A program made the translations under genes and the position numbers. DNA of 64,000 nucleotides from Pedobacter namyangjuensis (lineage in GTDB: Bacteria > Bacteroidota > Bacteroidia > Sphingobacteriales > Sphingobacteriaceae), in NCBI RefSeq assembly GCF_003313325.1, contig NZ_QMHQ01000001.1, positions 744,001 through 808,000 on the forward strand, read 5' to 3'. Shown in pieces: positions 16,497 to 27,296 of this stretch. The notes under the pieces are model-generated. The model saw nothing but the letters and a program-made list of their open reading frames with translations, had not been told where the DNA came from and made no database searches. Numbering within the stretch: the stretch's first letter is position 1; each line of letters opens with the position of its first letter.

Positions 16497-17474
16497 ATGA
16501 TAACACTATTACCCGCTGTAATAATTTTAATTTCTCTTTTTATAATGGAACTGGCCTATTTTAAAATTGCCGACCATTATAATATTATCGATAAACCGAA
16601 TGCCCGCAGTTCTCACCAAACGATAACCTTGAGGGGTGGCGGTATCATTTTTAGCCTTGCCGGATTAATCTTTTTCTTCCTTTCAGGCTTCGAGTATCCT
16701 TATTTTATTACTGGCTTATTAGCCATTGCCATTATCAGCTTTTTGGACGATGTCCTTACCTTAAATAATAAGATCAGGTTGAGTATTCACCTTATTTCTG
16801 TTTTATTGATGTTTTATCAGTGGCAGTTATTTACACATCCTTGGTATTGGCTAATTGTTGCTTTGGTATTTGTTATTGGAACCATTAATGCCTACAATTT
16901 TATGGATGGGATTAATGGTATAACGGGTTCTTATAGTTTATTAGCAATTGCAAGCCTGTATTACATCAACGAGAAGGTAATCCATTTTACTTCATCCGAT
17001 TTTTTGGTTGTTATAGGTTTGTCTTTAATTGTGTTCAATTTTTTCAATTTTAGAAAAAAAGCCAAATGTTTTGCCGGTGACGTTGGTAGCGTAAGTATTG
17101 CCTTTGTTATCGTTTTCCTGATAGGACAACTGATTTTGGAAACAGGGAATTTTGCTTATATACTCCTGCTATTGTTTTACGGCTTAGATACCGCTACCAC
17201 GGTATTTTTCAGAAAAATTAGAAAAGAAAATATTTTCGAGGCACACAGAAGCCATTTTTATCAATACTTGGCTAATCAAAAGAAAACCAATCATTTGTTA
17301 GTATCGTCTTTATATTTTATCGTGCAACTATTTATAAATACCGTATTAATACTGTTTTTAAAGGAAAGTTGGATTTATGCAGTTGTTTTTACCGCGATTG
17401 TAACATTGGTATTCTTATTGCTAAGGTTTGCCGTTGAAGGCAGAAAATATTTGTTGAAGCCACACTCGAACTAA
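16497..17474 (+). CDS. MraY/WecA-family undecaprenyl-phosphate sugar-1-phosphate transferase (WbpL-like)
   Basis: Integral inner-membrane enzyme that starts a polysaccharide repeat unit by moving a HexNAc-1-phosphate from a UDP-sugar to undecaprenyl phosphate. About ten membrane helices in 325 residues. Family motifs are present: ARSSHQTITLRGGGI in the first cytoplasmic loop, the DD pair in SFLDDVLTL, NAYNFMDGINGITG, and CFAGDVGSVS. I use the ATG at 16497; the 39 codons upstream lack protein character and contain the promoter element. The next gene is a WbpM/FlaA1-like dehydratase, as in O-antigen clusters. Confidence 0.9.
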   Translation: MITLLPAVIILISLFIMELAYFKIADHYNIIDKPNARSSHQTITLRGGGIIFSLAGLIFFFLSGFEYPYFITGLLAIAIISFLDDVLTLNNKIRLSIHLISVLLMFYQWQLFTHPWYWLIVALVFVIGTINAYNFMDGINGITGSYSLLAIASLYYINEKVIHFTSSDFLVVIGLSLIVFNFFNFRKKAKCFAGDVGSVSIAFVIVFLIGQLILETGNFAYILLLLFYGLDTATTVFFRKIRKENIFEAHRSHFYQYLANQKKTNHLLVSSLYFIVQLFINTVLILFLKESWIYAVVFTAIVTLVFLLLRFAVEGRKYLLKPHSN

Positions 17475-17548
17475 AACATACTTGCGTAAAAATTTGGATA
17501 GCTTACAATTTTTTATCTTATCTTTACCCAGGACTAAAACTTTAAATT

Positions 17549-19489
17549 TTGTTTAATAAAATCAATATCGTACCCCGCTGGATTATTTTCCTACTCGACC
17601 TGGGCGTATGTTTTATTTCCTTAACGGTAGCCTACCTTTTAAAATATAATTTCGATCTATCAGGCCTTGATATGGTTGAGTTCAGCAGAAACGTTATCGT
17701 GCTTTGCTTAATCAACATCCTTGTATTTTTTAACGTAAAAACCTATGCGGGTATCATTAGGTATACAAGTGCACAAGATACTTTTAGGATATTATTTGCG
17801 GTTTTAATAACCAATGGTTTATTCTTTTTTGTAAACTTAGGTGTTGTAGCGTTTAACCAAAGCCCATATATTTCTAACAGTATTTTAGTGGTTAACGGAC
17901 TAACCAGCTTTCTGCTGTTAATTACCTATAGGGTAATGATTAAGTATTTTTTTCTCTATATCAAAAACCTTAATCTTGATAGAAGAAAAGTTATTATTTA
18001 TGGTGCTGGAGAAGCTGGTTTGGCAACCAAACGTACCTTTGACCATGATGGTAAAATTAACAAACACATTGTTGCTTTTGTTGATGATGATGAGCGTAAG
18101 GTTGGGAAAACCATTGATGGCGTAAAAATTCTGTCGGCTGCCAAATTAGAGCACTTAATAAAGGAACACGAAATAGACGAAATCATTTTCGCTTCATACA
18201 CGATACCTGTAGAGCGAAAAAACGATATTGTAGATGTTTGTTTAGAAAATGAGGTTGCCGTATTAAATATTCCACCAGCGGATGTTTGGGAAAATGGGCA
18301 GTTGCAAACGGCCCAAATCCAGAATATCAATATCGAAGATTTATTAAATAGAAAATCTATACAGATCGATATAGACGGTATACAGAATCAGTTAAAGGAT
18401 AAACGCATTTTAATTACCGGTGCAGCGGGTTCTATTGGGAGTGAGGTTGTTCGCCAGCTGATGAAATTCGAAACGGGTCTGATCATTTTATGCGACCAGT
18501 CTGAAACTGCTCTGCATAACATTTATCTTGAATTAGAAGAGACACATAAAAACACGAATTTCCACGCTTTTGTAGGGGATGTGAGAGACGAAAAACGAAT
18601 GAACTATTTGTTTGAGACTTTTAAACCTCATTATGTTTATCACGCTGCGGCTTACAAACATGTACCTTTAATGGAGGATAATCCGGCAGAAGCTATTAAA
18701 ACAAATGTTCTAGGCACTAAAACCATTGCTGATATGGCGGTGAAACACGGTGTACAGAAGTTTGTAATGATTTCTACGGATAAGGCGGTTAATCCTACTA
18801 ATGTAATGGGTGCCTCTAAACGTATTGCAGAAATTTATGTACAGTCGCTTAACAATTCTCTAAGCACCAATAATTTTGTGTTTAGCAATGGCTTAAGTTA
18901 CATCAACGAACTAAACGTAAAACCTATTACCAAGTTTATTACTACTCGTTTTGGTAATGTATTAGGTTCTAACGGATCAGTGATACCTCGTTTTAAACAA
19001 CAGATAGAAAAAGGCGGACCGGTAACGGTTACACATCCAGAAATTACCCGTTATTTTATGACCATTCCAGAAGCTTGTCGTTTGGTTTTGGAAGCTGGTT
19101 GTATGGGTAAAGGGGGAGAGATTTTTATCTTCGATATGGGGAAATCCGTAAAGATTGTTGAGCTAGCTAAAAAGATGATCAGGTTAGCGGGTTTAGTCCC
19201 AAATCAGGATATTAAAATTCAGTATTCTGGTTTACGCCCTGGAGAGAAATTGTTCGAAGAACTGCTGAACGATAATGAAAATACTATGCCTACCCACCAT
19301 GAGAAAATTATGATTGGCAAGGTACGTGAATATGTGTTTTCGGAAATCGAGGAGCAAATTTATACCTTAGTTAAACATGCCAAACAAAATGACGATCGTC
19401 AGGTTGTGGTAGCGATGAAAGCGCTTGTTAAAGAGTACAAGAGCAAGAATTCCATATTTGAGGAATTAGACGAAGCCCATAAAGATTAA
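17549..19489 (+). CDS. FlaA1/WbpM/CapD-type membrane-bound nucleotide-sugar 4,6-dehydratase
   Basis: Converts UDP-GlcNAc-type sugars to 4-keto-6-deoxy intermediates for surface polysaccharide. Four N-terminal membrane helices (to about residue 132) precede a CoA-binding-like Rossmann domain (VIIYGAGEAG, 148-157) and the catalytic SDR domain with GAAGSIG at 291-297. The usual catalytic Tyr is Met420 in VMGASK (Met-x3-Lys424) after MISTDKA, the Ser-Met-Lys triad characteristic of WbpM/FlaA1 enzymes. The start is TTG; an element TATCTTTA lies about 25 bases upstream. The stop is three bases before the Wzi-like gene. Confidence 0.93.
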   Translation: MFNKINIVPRWIIFLLDLGVCFISLTVAYLLKYNFDLSGLDMVEFSRNVIVLCLINILVFFNVKTYAGIIRYTSAQDTFRILFAVLITNGLFFFVNLGVVAFNQSPYISNSILVVNGLTSFLLLITYRVMIKYFFLYIKNLNLDRRKVIIYGAGEAGLATKRTFDHDGKINKHIVAFVDDDERKVGKTIDGVKILSAAKLEHLIKEHEIDEIIFASYTIPVERKNDIVDVCLENEVAVLNIPPADVWENGQLQTAQIQNINIEDLLNRKSIQIDIDGIQNQLKDKRILITGAAGSIGSEVVRQLMKFETGLIILCDQSETALHNIYLELEETHKNTNFHAFVGDVRDEKRMNYLFETFKPHYVYHAAAYKHVPLMEDNPAEAIKTNVLGTKTIADMAVKHGVQKFVMISTDKAVNPTNVMGASKRIAEIYVQSLNNSLSTNNFVFSNGLSYINELNVKPITKFITTRFGNVLGSNGSVIPRFKQQIEKGGPVTVTHPEITRYFMTIPEACRLVLEAGCMGKGGEIFIFDMGKSVKIVELAKKMIRLAGLVPNQDIKIQYSGLRPGEKLFEELLNDNENTMPTHHEKIMIGKVREYVFSEIEEQIYTLVKHAKQNDDRQVVVAMKALVKEYKSKNSIFEELDEAHKD

Positions 19490-19492
19490 TAA

Positions 19493-21106
19493 ATGAAAAA
19501 AATAGGTCTACTTTTTTTAATCGCGTTAGCAACAACAAGTTTACGTGCCCAAAACCCTACGCCAAACCAAATCATTCCTTACGATTTTCAGTTTTACCAA
19601 AAACTAAATAAGTCTGTTTACAGCCAGGACAATAGGGTGCATAGTTCTATTAAAGGTTTTTATGGCGATGATAGTAATTTGAGCTTGCGTTACGATTCAT
19701 TAATGAGTTATGGTGTTGACAGTTTAAACCGTAGATCTTGGGTACATCGCAAATTGTTTAAAGAACATTTGTTAGAATTTAATAGCGAAGATTATCGCAT
19801 CTATGCAGATTTCTTGCCGGATTTTTCAATAGGAAGGGAGTTTGAGCAAGGCAAAACTACTTGGTTAAATACCCGTGGTTTTCAGGTTGGTGGTAACGTT
19901 GGTAAAAACTTCTCGTTCTATTTAAACGGTTTCGAGAATCAAGGAAAATTTGCGAAATATTATAACGATTATGTAATCCAAAATCAGGTTGTGCCTGGGC
20001 AGGGTTACGGTAAATTAGCCACCGAAACACAAGACTGGGCATACGTAACCGCATTATTATCTTATACGCCTAGCAAATATTTGAACCTAGCTTTGGGTTA
20101 TGATAAAAACTTTATTGGAGATGGTTACCGCTCTATGTTATTGTCTGACAATGCTAGCAACTATTCTTTTTTCCGTGTAAGGGCTTCTGTGGGTAATGTA
20201 CAATACCAAACCATTTTTGCATATATGTTGGATCCGGGAGCGCCGAAGTTAGCCTCTGATCGTAGGTTAGGCGATAGAGGAAAGTGGATGGCAGCACATT
20301 ACCTAGATTGGAACATCACCAACAGGTTTTCAGTAGGTTTATTCCAAGCAGTGACTTGGGCGGATGCTGAAGTTGAAGGTAAACGTGGATTTGATTTCAA
20401 CTATGTTCATCCATTTGTTTTCTTAAGACCGATAGAAAATACGAATACCACTTCTCCTGATAAAATGAGATTGGGTCTAAACTTGAAATATGAAGTGTTA
20501 AAGAACACTGCGGTATACGGCCAGTTTATGTTTGATGAGTTTACCGCGAAAGAGTTTTTTAGTAAAAACGGCTATTGGGCCAATAAATGGGCCATTCAGT
20601 TAGGATTTAGAGGTTCTGATTTGTTTAACGTACAGCGTTTAAATTATTTGGCTGAGTTTAATACAGCCAGACCTTACACTTATGCGCATTTCGATCGTAT
20701 TTCAAACTACGGGCATTATAATCAACCTTTAGCGCATCCGTTTGGGGCAAACTTTAGAGAGTTTTTAGGCTTGATGAACTATAGCTACAAACGTTTTGAT
20801 TTTCAAGGTCAGTTGGTTTATGCTAGATATGGCTTAGATCCAGCTGGTACTAACTTTGGTAAGGATATTTTTAAGGATTATACTACTAGGGAAGCTGATT
20901 ATGGCAATAGTGTTGGTCAGGGCTTAGCTACTAATCTTTACATTGCCAATGCTAAGGTTGCTTATTTACTTAATCCTAAGTATAACTTAAAACTTGAGTT
21001 AGGTGGGTTATTAAGAAAGGAAAGTAACGACGCTGGTAAAAACAATACTGGATTGATCACCTTTGGTTTACGTAGTAGCTTCAGAAACCTTTATCAGGAT
21101 TTTTAA
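19493..21106 (+). CDS. Wzi-like capsule assembly outer-membrane protein
   Basis: A 537-residue predicted outer-membrane beta-barrel with a signal peptide (residues 1-19, ending LRAQ) and alternating amphipathic strands throughout. Phrases such as GRGFEQGKTTW-like FSIGREFEQGKTTWL and LNLALGYDKNFIGDGYRSML match the capsule assembly Wzi family in Bacteroidota. Wzi proteins bind capsular polysaccharide at the cell surface. Coupled to the dehydratase gene by a 3-base gap, so it belongs to the same polysaccharide operon. A related possibility is a gliding-associated RemB-like protein. Confidence 0.82.
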   Translation: MKKIGLLFLIALATTSLRAQNPTPNQIIPYDFQFYQKLNKSVYSQDNRVHSSIKGFYGDDSNLSLRYDSLMSYGVDSLNRRSWVHRKLFKEHLLEFNSEDYRIYADFLPDFSIGREFEQGKTTWLNTRGFQVGGNVGKNFSFYLNGFENQGKFAKYYNDYVIQNQVVPGQGYGKLATETQDWAYVTALLSYTPSKYLNLALGYDKNFIGDGYRSMLLSDNASNYSFFRVRASVGNVQYQTIFAYMLDPGAPKLASDRRLGDRGKWMAAHYLDWNITNRFSVGLFQAVTWADAEVEGKRGFDFNYVHPFVFLRPIENTNTTSPDKMRLGLNLKYEVLKNTAVYGQFMFDEFTAKEFFSKNGYWANKWAIQLGFRGSDLFNVQRLNYLAEFNTARPYTYAHFDRISNYGHYNQPLAHPFGANFREFLGLMNYSYKRFDFQGQLVYARYGLDPAGTNFGKDIFKDYTTREADYGNSVGQGLATNLYIANAKVAYLLNPKYNLKLELGGLLRKESNDAGKNNTGLITFGLRSSFRNLYQDF

Positions 21107-21241
21107 TAGTTGATTGTCATCCGGGATTAACTATTCACTCCTGCTATTTACAAAATCGAACCCATCGCTCAGTCTCGCCTCAACTTACTGCCGTTGAGTT
21201 GCTCTTTCTTTTGGCTTGAACCAAAAGAAACAAAAGTTCAA

Positions 21242-21406
21242 GGCTTGCGTCTCCTAACTACGGATCATACGTCAATTGTTTTTAACCGCAAAATGAGCCG
21301 TTACGGTCGAAAAGACCTACACTTCCCCATTTTGCTGATTGCTCTTGAGAGAGATAGTTCTTGAAACGATTAACTATGTTCCTTGCCAGGATACGAAGGC
21401 CGTCCT
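21242..21406. repeat. 165-base direct repeat, copy 1
   Basis: Runs from GGCTTGCGTCTCC to AAGGCCGTCCT. Copy 2 (21763-21927) has the same length and differs at only four positions by eye. The flanks are unrelated, so the ends are sharp. Confidence 0.85.
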
Positions 21407-21762
21407 TCGTAATAGCAATGCAACTACTTATTTGTACTTCCCAAAGAGCGCAGGCTAGAAAGAACGGCGTGCCACGCGTTGGCCCTAGCGTGGAAGCATC
21501 GTTCTTTCTTGACTTTTTGGGTTCTTTTTTGTCAAGAAAAAAGAATCTTGCCCCCGCGGCAAAGAGCGGATAAAATGTCTTTTTTCTCTCACTCAACCCA
21601 GCCTCCGTTCACCGCCACCGAGTGGCTCCTGTTTTTAGGTTGTAGTAGTTTGGTTTTAGCCCTCAAGATTGCTACGCAATTTTCCATTGATGAAAAGAAG
21701 CAACCTGAGCCTGAGAAAGCATGCTTACCTATGAAAATATAAACCAAAAAGCATAAAATCTG

Positions 21763-21927
21763 GGCTTGCGTCTCCTAACTACGGATCATACGTCAATTGT
21801 TTTTAACCGCAAAATGAGCCATTACGGTCGAAAAGACCTACACTTCTCCATTTTGCTGATTGCTCTTGAGAGAGATAGTTCTTGAAACAATTAACTAAGT
21901 TCCTTGCCAGGATACGAAGGCCGTCCT
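21763..21927. repeat. 165-base direct repeat, copy 2
   Basis: About 98% identical to copy 1 at 21242-21406, same orientation, 356 bases apart. No ORF, no terminal inverted repeat and no obvious target duplication, so it is not an insertion sequence. Confidence 0.85.
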
Positions 21928-21975
21928 ATTCGATTTAAGATGACGAAGGTTTGAGATGATAGGAAGGTCTGTAGC

Positions 21976-22926
21976 TTAAAATATCGCCTTGGCAATTTGT
22001 TTAGTCTGCTCTGGCCTGCCCATGGTGTAAAAATGGAGCACAGGTGCACCAAACTCAATTAATTCCTTACACTGCTTAATCATCGCTTCGGTACCTATCT
22101 CTTTTGCTTCGGCATTGCTCTTTGCATGAGATAATGCATCAGCAAGATTATCTGGCAAATCAATATGGAAGATTTTAGGCAAAACGTTTAATTGAGATAA
22201 AGTGCTTATTGGCTTCAAACCAGGTATAATCGGTACGTTAATTCCATTTTCCCTACATTTTTTAACAAAGTCAAAATATTTCTGATTATCGAAGAACATC
22301 TGCGTAACAATAAACTCTGCACCCATGTCTACTTTCTTTTTCAGGTATTTAAAATCGGCATTTAGGTTTGGAGCTTCGAAGTGTTTTTCCGGATATCCGG
22401 CAACGCCGATACAAAAATCGCTTTTAAAAGTCTCTACATCTTCATGCAAAAACTTCCCATCGTTATGGTTCTTAATATGCTGAATCAAATCCGTTGCATA
22501 ACAGTGCCCACCTTTGGTAGGGATGAAGGAACTATCGGCCACACGTGCGTCGCCTCTTAAAGCCAAAACATTATCGATACCCAAGAACTGCAGGTCGATC
22601 AAAGCATTTTCTGTTTCTTCTTTTGTAAAGCCACCGCAAATTAAATGCGGAACTGCATCGATTTTGTACTTATGGATGATCGCCGCACAAATTGCAATAG
22701 TACCTGGACGCTTTCTGTACGATACCTTTTCCAATAAACCATTTTCCTGCTCCTTGTAGATATAATCTTCTCTTAACGAAGTTACATCTATAAACGGCGG
22801 ATTAAACTCTAATAAGGGTTCTATAGCATCGTAAATCCACTGGATGCTTTGCCCTTTAATAGGCGGTAGTAACTCGAATGAGAATAAGGTCTTTTTAGCT
22901 TCTGCAATATGTTGGGTAATTTTCAT
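21976..22926 (-). CDS. metF: Methylenetetrahydrofolate reductase
   Basis: Flavoprotein that reduces 5,10-methylene-THF to 5-methyl-THF, the methyl donor for MetH. The 316-residue TIM barrel opens with FSFELLPPIKG (catalytic Glu in this motif) and contains DVTSLRED, LALRGD and the folate/FAD region AGYPEKHFEAPN, all typical of MetF. It is the third gene downstream of the SAM riboswitch, on the same strand as metH and 72 bases after a four-helix-bundle gene. This places both halves of the methyl-transfer pathway under SAM control. Confidence 0.96.
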   Translation of the reverse strand: MKITQHIAEAKKTLFSFELLPPIKGQSIQWIYDAIEPLLEFNPPFIDVTSLREDYIYKEQENGLLEKVSYRKRPGTIAICAAIIHKYKIDAVPHLICGGFTKEETENALIDLQFLGIDNVLALRGDARVADSSFIPTKGGHCYATDLIQHIKNHNDGKFLHEDVETFKSDFCIGVAGYPEKHFEAPNLNADFKYLKKKVDMGAEFIVTQMFFDNQKYFDFVKKCRENGINVPIIPGLKPISTLSQLNVLPKIFHIDLPDNLADALSHAKSNAEAKEIGTEAMIKQCKELIEFGAPVLHFYTMGRPEQTKQIAKAIF

Positions 22927-22998
22927 TTTGTGTTGATTCGTTGTTTAGTTTTTTAGTTGTTTGGGGCAAATTGGTTAAGCCTTTCCATCTAAATCATA

Positions 22999-23361
22999 TT
23001 ATTCTTTTGCAAGATATCTTATGTATCCGTTAATTAGCTTTCCCAAAATCTCAATTTCATTAATGCACTCATTTAGTTGAGTTTCCGAAATAAGTCCGAT
23101 ATCGAATGAAACATAAATCTGAGTTTCAATTTCATATAATGAACCTCTAGAAATTGCTAAGAACTGTATGGTTTCCTTGGCATGGCGTCGGCCAGATCCT
23201 TCGGCAATATTAGAAGGGATTGAAATAGCGCATCGCCTTATCTGAGATGTTAGCCCATAAATTTCCTCTTTTGGAAAAGTAGCAGTTAGCTCATATAAAA
23301 AAGCTGTAAATGCCCTAGCCTTTTTCCAAACCTCTAACTCCGTATATTTTTGATATGCCAT
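22999..23361 (-). CDS. Four-helix bundle protein (23S rRNA intervening-sequence protein family)
   Basis: A 120-residue all-helical protein with the family signature SIPSNIAEGSGRRHAKE followed by FLAISRGSLYEIETQI. Members were first found in 23S rRNA intervening sequences and resemble the Avd accessory protein of diversity-generating retroelements, but here no RT, variable repeat or rRNA is present. It lies between metH and metF with 80- and 72-base gaps made of A/C-rich simple sequence, which suggests it was inserted into the operon. Function unknown. Confidence 0.9.
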   Translation of the reverse strand: MAYQKYTELEVWKKARAFTAFLYELTATFPKEEIYGLTSQIRRCAISIPSNIAEGSGRRHAKETIQFLAISRGSLYEIETQIYVSFDIGLISETQLNECINEIEILGKLINGYIRYLAKE

Positions 23362-23441
23362 TTAAACCAATATGGATAATAACCCCTAAAAAATCAACCA
23401 ACCAACAAACCAACCACCCAAACAACTAACTAACCAAAAAA

Positions 23442-26400
23442 CTAATAAGCCAAATTCGGGCTAAGCCATCTTTCAACTTCCTCAATACTCATGTTTTTTC
23501 TTGAGCCATAATCTTCAATTTGATCTTTGGTGATTTTACCTAAGCCAAAATAACGGGATTCTGGATGTGAGAAATAAAAGCCACTTACCGCCGCGGTTGG
23601 ATACATGGCGTAACTTTCTGTTAAGCGTAGTCCAATTTCTTCCTCTGCATTTAGCAAGGCGAAGAGTGTGCCTTTTTCGGTATGTTCGGGGCAAGCCGGG
23701 TAGCCAGGCGCAGGGCGAATACCTGCGTATTGTTCCTTAATCAGATCTTCGTTAGAAAGCTGCTCATCTTTTGCGTAACCCCAATAATCTTTACGAACGA
23801 GCTCGTGCAATTTTTCTGCAAAGGCCTCGGCTAAACGATCAGCCAATGCTTTAACCATAATGCTGTTATAGTCGTCGTGGTTTTTCTCGTATACTTCTAC
23901 CAACTCATCGCAACCAATGCCGGCTGTTAAGGCAAATGCCCCAAAATAATCCTCTACTCCGCTATCTGCGGGTGCAATAAAATCAGCTAACGCGTAATAC
24001 CGCTGACCATCTACTTTTTCCGCCTGTTGGCGTAAGGTATGGATAGTTACCCGTTCTGAATTGCCGTTTTTAAGTTCAGCCGTTTTTGTTAACTGAGAAC
24101 TTGGAACGGCTAATTGAATATCATCGCCTATGGCTTGTGCTGGCCAAAAGCCGAAGACAGCTTTGGCTTTTAATAATTTCTCGTCCACGATTCGTTTCAA
24201 TAATGCTTGCGCATCATCGAATAATTTTTTCGCTTCATCTCCAACGTTTTTGTCTTCGAAAATGCGAGGATAACTGCCACGTAACTCCCAGGTATGAAAA
24301 AAAGGTGTCCAATCTATGTAGGGCACTAATTCTTCCAATGGGAAATCTTCTAAAACTTTAGTGCCTGTAAATTTAGGCGCTGGAGCAACCAGATTCAAGT
24401 CAATTTCAAATTTGTTCTCTTGCGCTTCTGCCAAGGTTTTAAAACGTTTGTCGGAGCGTTTGCTTAAATGTGCTTCGCGGGCTTTGTCGTATTCTGCTTT
24501 AATTTGAGCTACATACGCATCTTTTAGTTCGCCATTCATCAGCGTGCTACAAACGGTTACGCTTCTAGAAGCATCTAAAACATGTATTGCGGGCCCCGAA
24601 TAGTTAGGGGCAATTTTAACCGCGGCATGTATTCGTGAAGTGGTTGCGCCACCAACAATTAAGGGAATATCAAATCCTTCTCGCTCCATTTCTTTCGCGA
24701 AATGCACCATTTCATCTAAAGAAGGGGTAATTAAACCGCTCAATCCGATGATATCCGCATTAATCTCCTTTGCTTTTTTAATGATTTCCTGAGCGGGAAC
24801 CATTACACCCATGTCTATGATTTCGAAGTTGTTGCAGGCCAATACTACACCAACAATGTTTTTGCCGATATCATGCACATCGCCTTTTACGGTTGCCAAA
24901 AGCACTCTTCCGGCCGATAATCCTTGTGAAGCATCAGGATTGGCAAGTTTCTCTTCCTCAATAAAAGGCAAAAGATAAGCTACGGCTTTTTTCATTACCC
25001 TAGCAGATTTTACTACCTGTGGTAAAAACATTTTGCCCTCTCCAAATAAATCCCCAACAATGTTCATCCCGTCCATTAATGGCCCTTCGATCACTTGTAT
25101 AGGCCTTGCATATTTTTGGCGGGCTTCTTCCACGTCATCATCCAAAAACTCTACAATTCCTTTTACTAGCGAGTGTGATAAACGTTCCTCTACCGATGCT
25201 TGTCGCCAAGCTTCATCTTTAACAACAGCCTTGCCCTTGTTTTTTACGGTTTCGGCAAACTCTACCAATCTCTCGGTAGCATCATCTCTGCGGTTAAGTA
25301 ACACATCTTCCACTCGCTCTAAAAGCTCGGGGGCTATTTCCTGGTAAACCTCCAGCATCCCGGCATTTACAATACCCATATCTAGTCCGGCGTGGATAGC
25401 ATGGTATAAAAAGGCCGAATGCATCGCTTCCCGAACCACGTTGTTTCCTCTAAAAGAGAAAGATATATTAGAAACTCCACCACTAACTTTAGCATGTGGG
25501 AGGTTTTGTTTAATCCAGCGGGTAGCGTTTATAAAGTCTACTGCATAATTATTGTGTTCTTCTAAACCCGTTGCAACCGTTAATATATTAGGGTCGAAGA
25601 TGATGTCTTGGGCAGGGAAACCTATTTCGTCAACTAATATATCATAACTGCGTTTGCAAATTTCTACTCTGCGTTCGTAATTATCTGCCTGACCTTTTTC
25701 ATCAAATGCCATTACAACTACGGCAGCGCCATATTGCATTATTTTTTTTGCACTTTCTCTAAATTTATCCTCGCCTTCTTTTAATGAGATTGAATTTACG
25801 ATGCCTTTTCCCTGCAAACATTTTAAGCCTGCTTCAATCACACTCCATTTAGAAGAATCGACCATTATTGGTAGTTTGGCAATATCAGGTTCAGAAGCAA
25901 TAAGGTTCAGAAATTTGGTCATGGCAGCTTCAGAGTCAATCATACCCTCGTCCATGTTCACGTCGATTACCTGCGCACCCCCTTCAACTTGCTGTAGTGC
26001 AACTGCCAATGCAGCTTCATAATCTCCGCCTAGAATAAGCTTTGAGAATTTTGGAGAACCAGTGATGTTCGTACGTTCACCAACATTTACAAATATGCTT
26101 TCTGGCGTTATGGTAACGGGCTCTAAACCGCTTAAACGCAGGTAAGGGGAAATAGTTGGGATTTCTCTAGGTGCATATTTTTTTGCCTTAGCGGCGATGC
26201 AACCAATATGTTCTGGCGTAGTGCCACAACAACCGCCAACAATGTTTACGAAACCAGCTTCCATAAAATCATCTACCAGATGAGCAGTTTCGTGTGGCAT
26301 TTCATCATAAGCGCCAAACTCGTTTGGTAAACCAGCGTTAGGATAGGCAGAAACATAACATCCCGCTTTTGCGGCTAACTCTTCTATATGCGGACGCATT

Positions 26401-27143
26401 TCTTTTGCACCCAACGCACAGTTAAAACCAATACTTAAGGGGTTTGCATGCATTACCGAGTTTAGAAAAGCTTCGGCAGTTTGCCCGGATAATGTTCTTC
26501 CAGATGCATCGGTAATGGTGCCGGAAATCATAATTTCTAACTTGCGACCAATAACTTCTTCGTATTTTTTTATGGCTACAATAGCCACTTTTGCATTAAG
26601 GGTATCGAAAATAGTTTCTATTAAAAGCACATCGGCACCGCCATCTACCAATCCGCGTACTTGCTCGTAATAGGCAGCTTCCAGCTCGTCAAAATAAACC
26701 GCTCTGTAACCTGGATCATTAACATCTGGCGACATGGATAAGGTTCTGTTGGTTGGGCCGATTGCGCCAGCCACAAAACACTTCCTATCGGGATTTGCCA
26801 ACATAAATTCTGTTACAGCTTCTTTAGCCACACGAGCACCTTCAAAACTTAATTCGTAAGAAAGGTCTTCCATTTGGTAATCGGCCATGGAAATACGTTG
26901 CGTGCTAAAGGTATTGGTCTCGACAATATCCGCTCCGGAAGCCAAATATTCTAAATGGATAGCTTTTATAATATCAGGTCGTGTAATGTTAAGCAAATCA
27001 TTATTGCCCTTAACATCGCAAGGATGGTTTTTAAACCGCTCGCCCCTAAAATCCTCTTCTGTTAAAATATAGCGCTGTATCATAGTGCCCATGGCACCAT
27101 CAATAATTAAAATGCGTTTTTTTAGTTCTTCTCTAATGCTCAT
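23442..27143 (-). CDS. metH: Cobalamin-dependent methionine synthase
   Basis: Transfers a methyl group from 5-methyl-THF to homocysteine through cobalamin. The full-length 1233-residue protein has all modules: homocysteine-binding domain (zinc cysteines in FNCALG and [10 protein letters not shown]), pterin-binding domain (about 350-610; [13 protein letters not shown]), cobalamin cap, B12 domain with the DxHxxG motif ([13 protein letters not shown], about residue 750), and the C-terminal reactivation domain ([12 protein letters not shown]). It begins 153 bases after a SAM-I riboswitch and leads the metH-IVP-metF operon. Confidence 0.98.
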   Translation of the reverse strand: MSIREELKKRILIIDGAMGTMIQRYILTEEDFRGERFKNHPCDVKGNNDLLNITRPDIIKAIHLEYLASGADIVETNTFSTQRISMADYQMEDLSYELSFEGARVAKEAVTEFMLANPDRKCFVAGAIGPTNRTLSMSPDVNDPGYRAVYFDELEAAYYEQVRGLVDGGADVLLIETIFDTLNAKVAIVAIKKYEEVIGRKLEIMISGTITDASGRTLSGQTAEAFLNSVMHANPLSIGFNCALGAKEMRPHIEELAAKAGCYVSAYPNAGLPNEFGAYDEMPHETAHLVDDFMEAGFVNIVGGCCGTTPEHIGCIAAKAKKYAPREIPTISPYLRLSGLEPVTITPESIFVNVGERTNITGSPKFSKLILGGDYEAALAVALQQVEGGAQVIDVNMDEGMIDSEAAMTKFLNLIASEPDIAKLPIMVDSSKWSVIEAGLKCLQGKGIVNSISLKEGEDKFRESAKKIMQYGAAVVVMAFDEKGQADNYERRVEICKRSYDILVDEIGFPAQDIIFDPNILTVATGLEEHNNYAVDFINATRWIKQNLPHAKVSGGVSNISFSFRGNNVVREAMHSAFLYHAIHAGLDMGIVNAGMLEVYQEIAPELLERVEDVLLNRRDDATERLVEFAETVKNKGKAVVKDEAWRQASVEERLSHSLVKGIVEFLDDDVEEARQKYARPIQVIEGPLMDGMNIVGDLFGEGKMFLPQVVKSARVMKKAVAYLLPFIEEEKLANPDASQGLSAGRVLLATVKGDVHDIGKNIVGVVLACNNFEIIDMGVMVPAQEIIKKAKEINADIIGLSGLITPSLDEMVHFAKEMEREGFDIPLIVGGATTSRIHAAVKIAPNYSGPAIHVLDASRSVTVCSTLMNGELKDAYVAQIKAEYDKAREAHLSKRSDKRFKTLAEAQENKFEIDLNLVAPAPKFTGTKVLEDFPLEELVPYIDWTPFFHTWELRGSYPRIFEDKNVGDEAKKLFDDAQALLKRIVDEKLLKAKAVFGFWPAQAIGDDIQLAVPSSQLTKTAELKNGNSERVTIHTLRQQAEKVDGQRYYALADFIAPADSGVEDYFGAFALTAGIGCDELVEVYEKNHDDYNSIMVKALADRLAEAFAEKLHELVRKDYWGYAKDEQLSNEDLIKEQYAGIRPAPGYPACPEHTEKGTLFALLNAEEEIGLRLTESYAMYPTAAVSGFYFSHPESRYFGLGKITKDQIEDYGSRKNMSIEEVERWLSPNLAY

Positions 27144-27296
27144 AATAGTATTTAGTAGTTAGTACAAAGTACTAGGTAGCCTTCGCCTCACTACACTTAT
27201 CTCAATAAAAAGCATCGTAACATATCTAATTACTAAATACTTGATACTAAGTACACAAAAGCTTATTCAAAAGTTAGAACAGATTATTCTATAAAA

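Larger units (their letters stand above)
21107..21975. other. Repeat-rich intergenic gap
   Basis: No convincing gene in 869 bases. It contains a perfect hairpin TTTCTTTTGG/CCAAAAGAAA near 21207-21231, two 165-base direct repeats, and between them another inverted repeat pairing TTCTTGAC with GTCAAGAA around 21505-21540. ORFs of 70-104 codons here are low-complexity translations of repeat DNA that recurs between genes in this bacterial group. Confidence 0.65.

Noticed and set aside
21282-21742. ORFs of 70-104 codons in the repeat-rich gap
   Set aside because: They overlap on both strands and follow the direct-repeat sequence rather than any protein family.
21242-21927. CRISPR array or insertion sequence
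   Set aside because: Only two copies, 165 bases long, with no spacers of uniform size, no cas gene, no transposase and no terminal inverted repeats.
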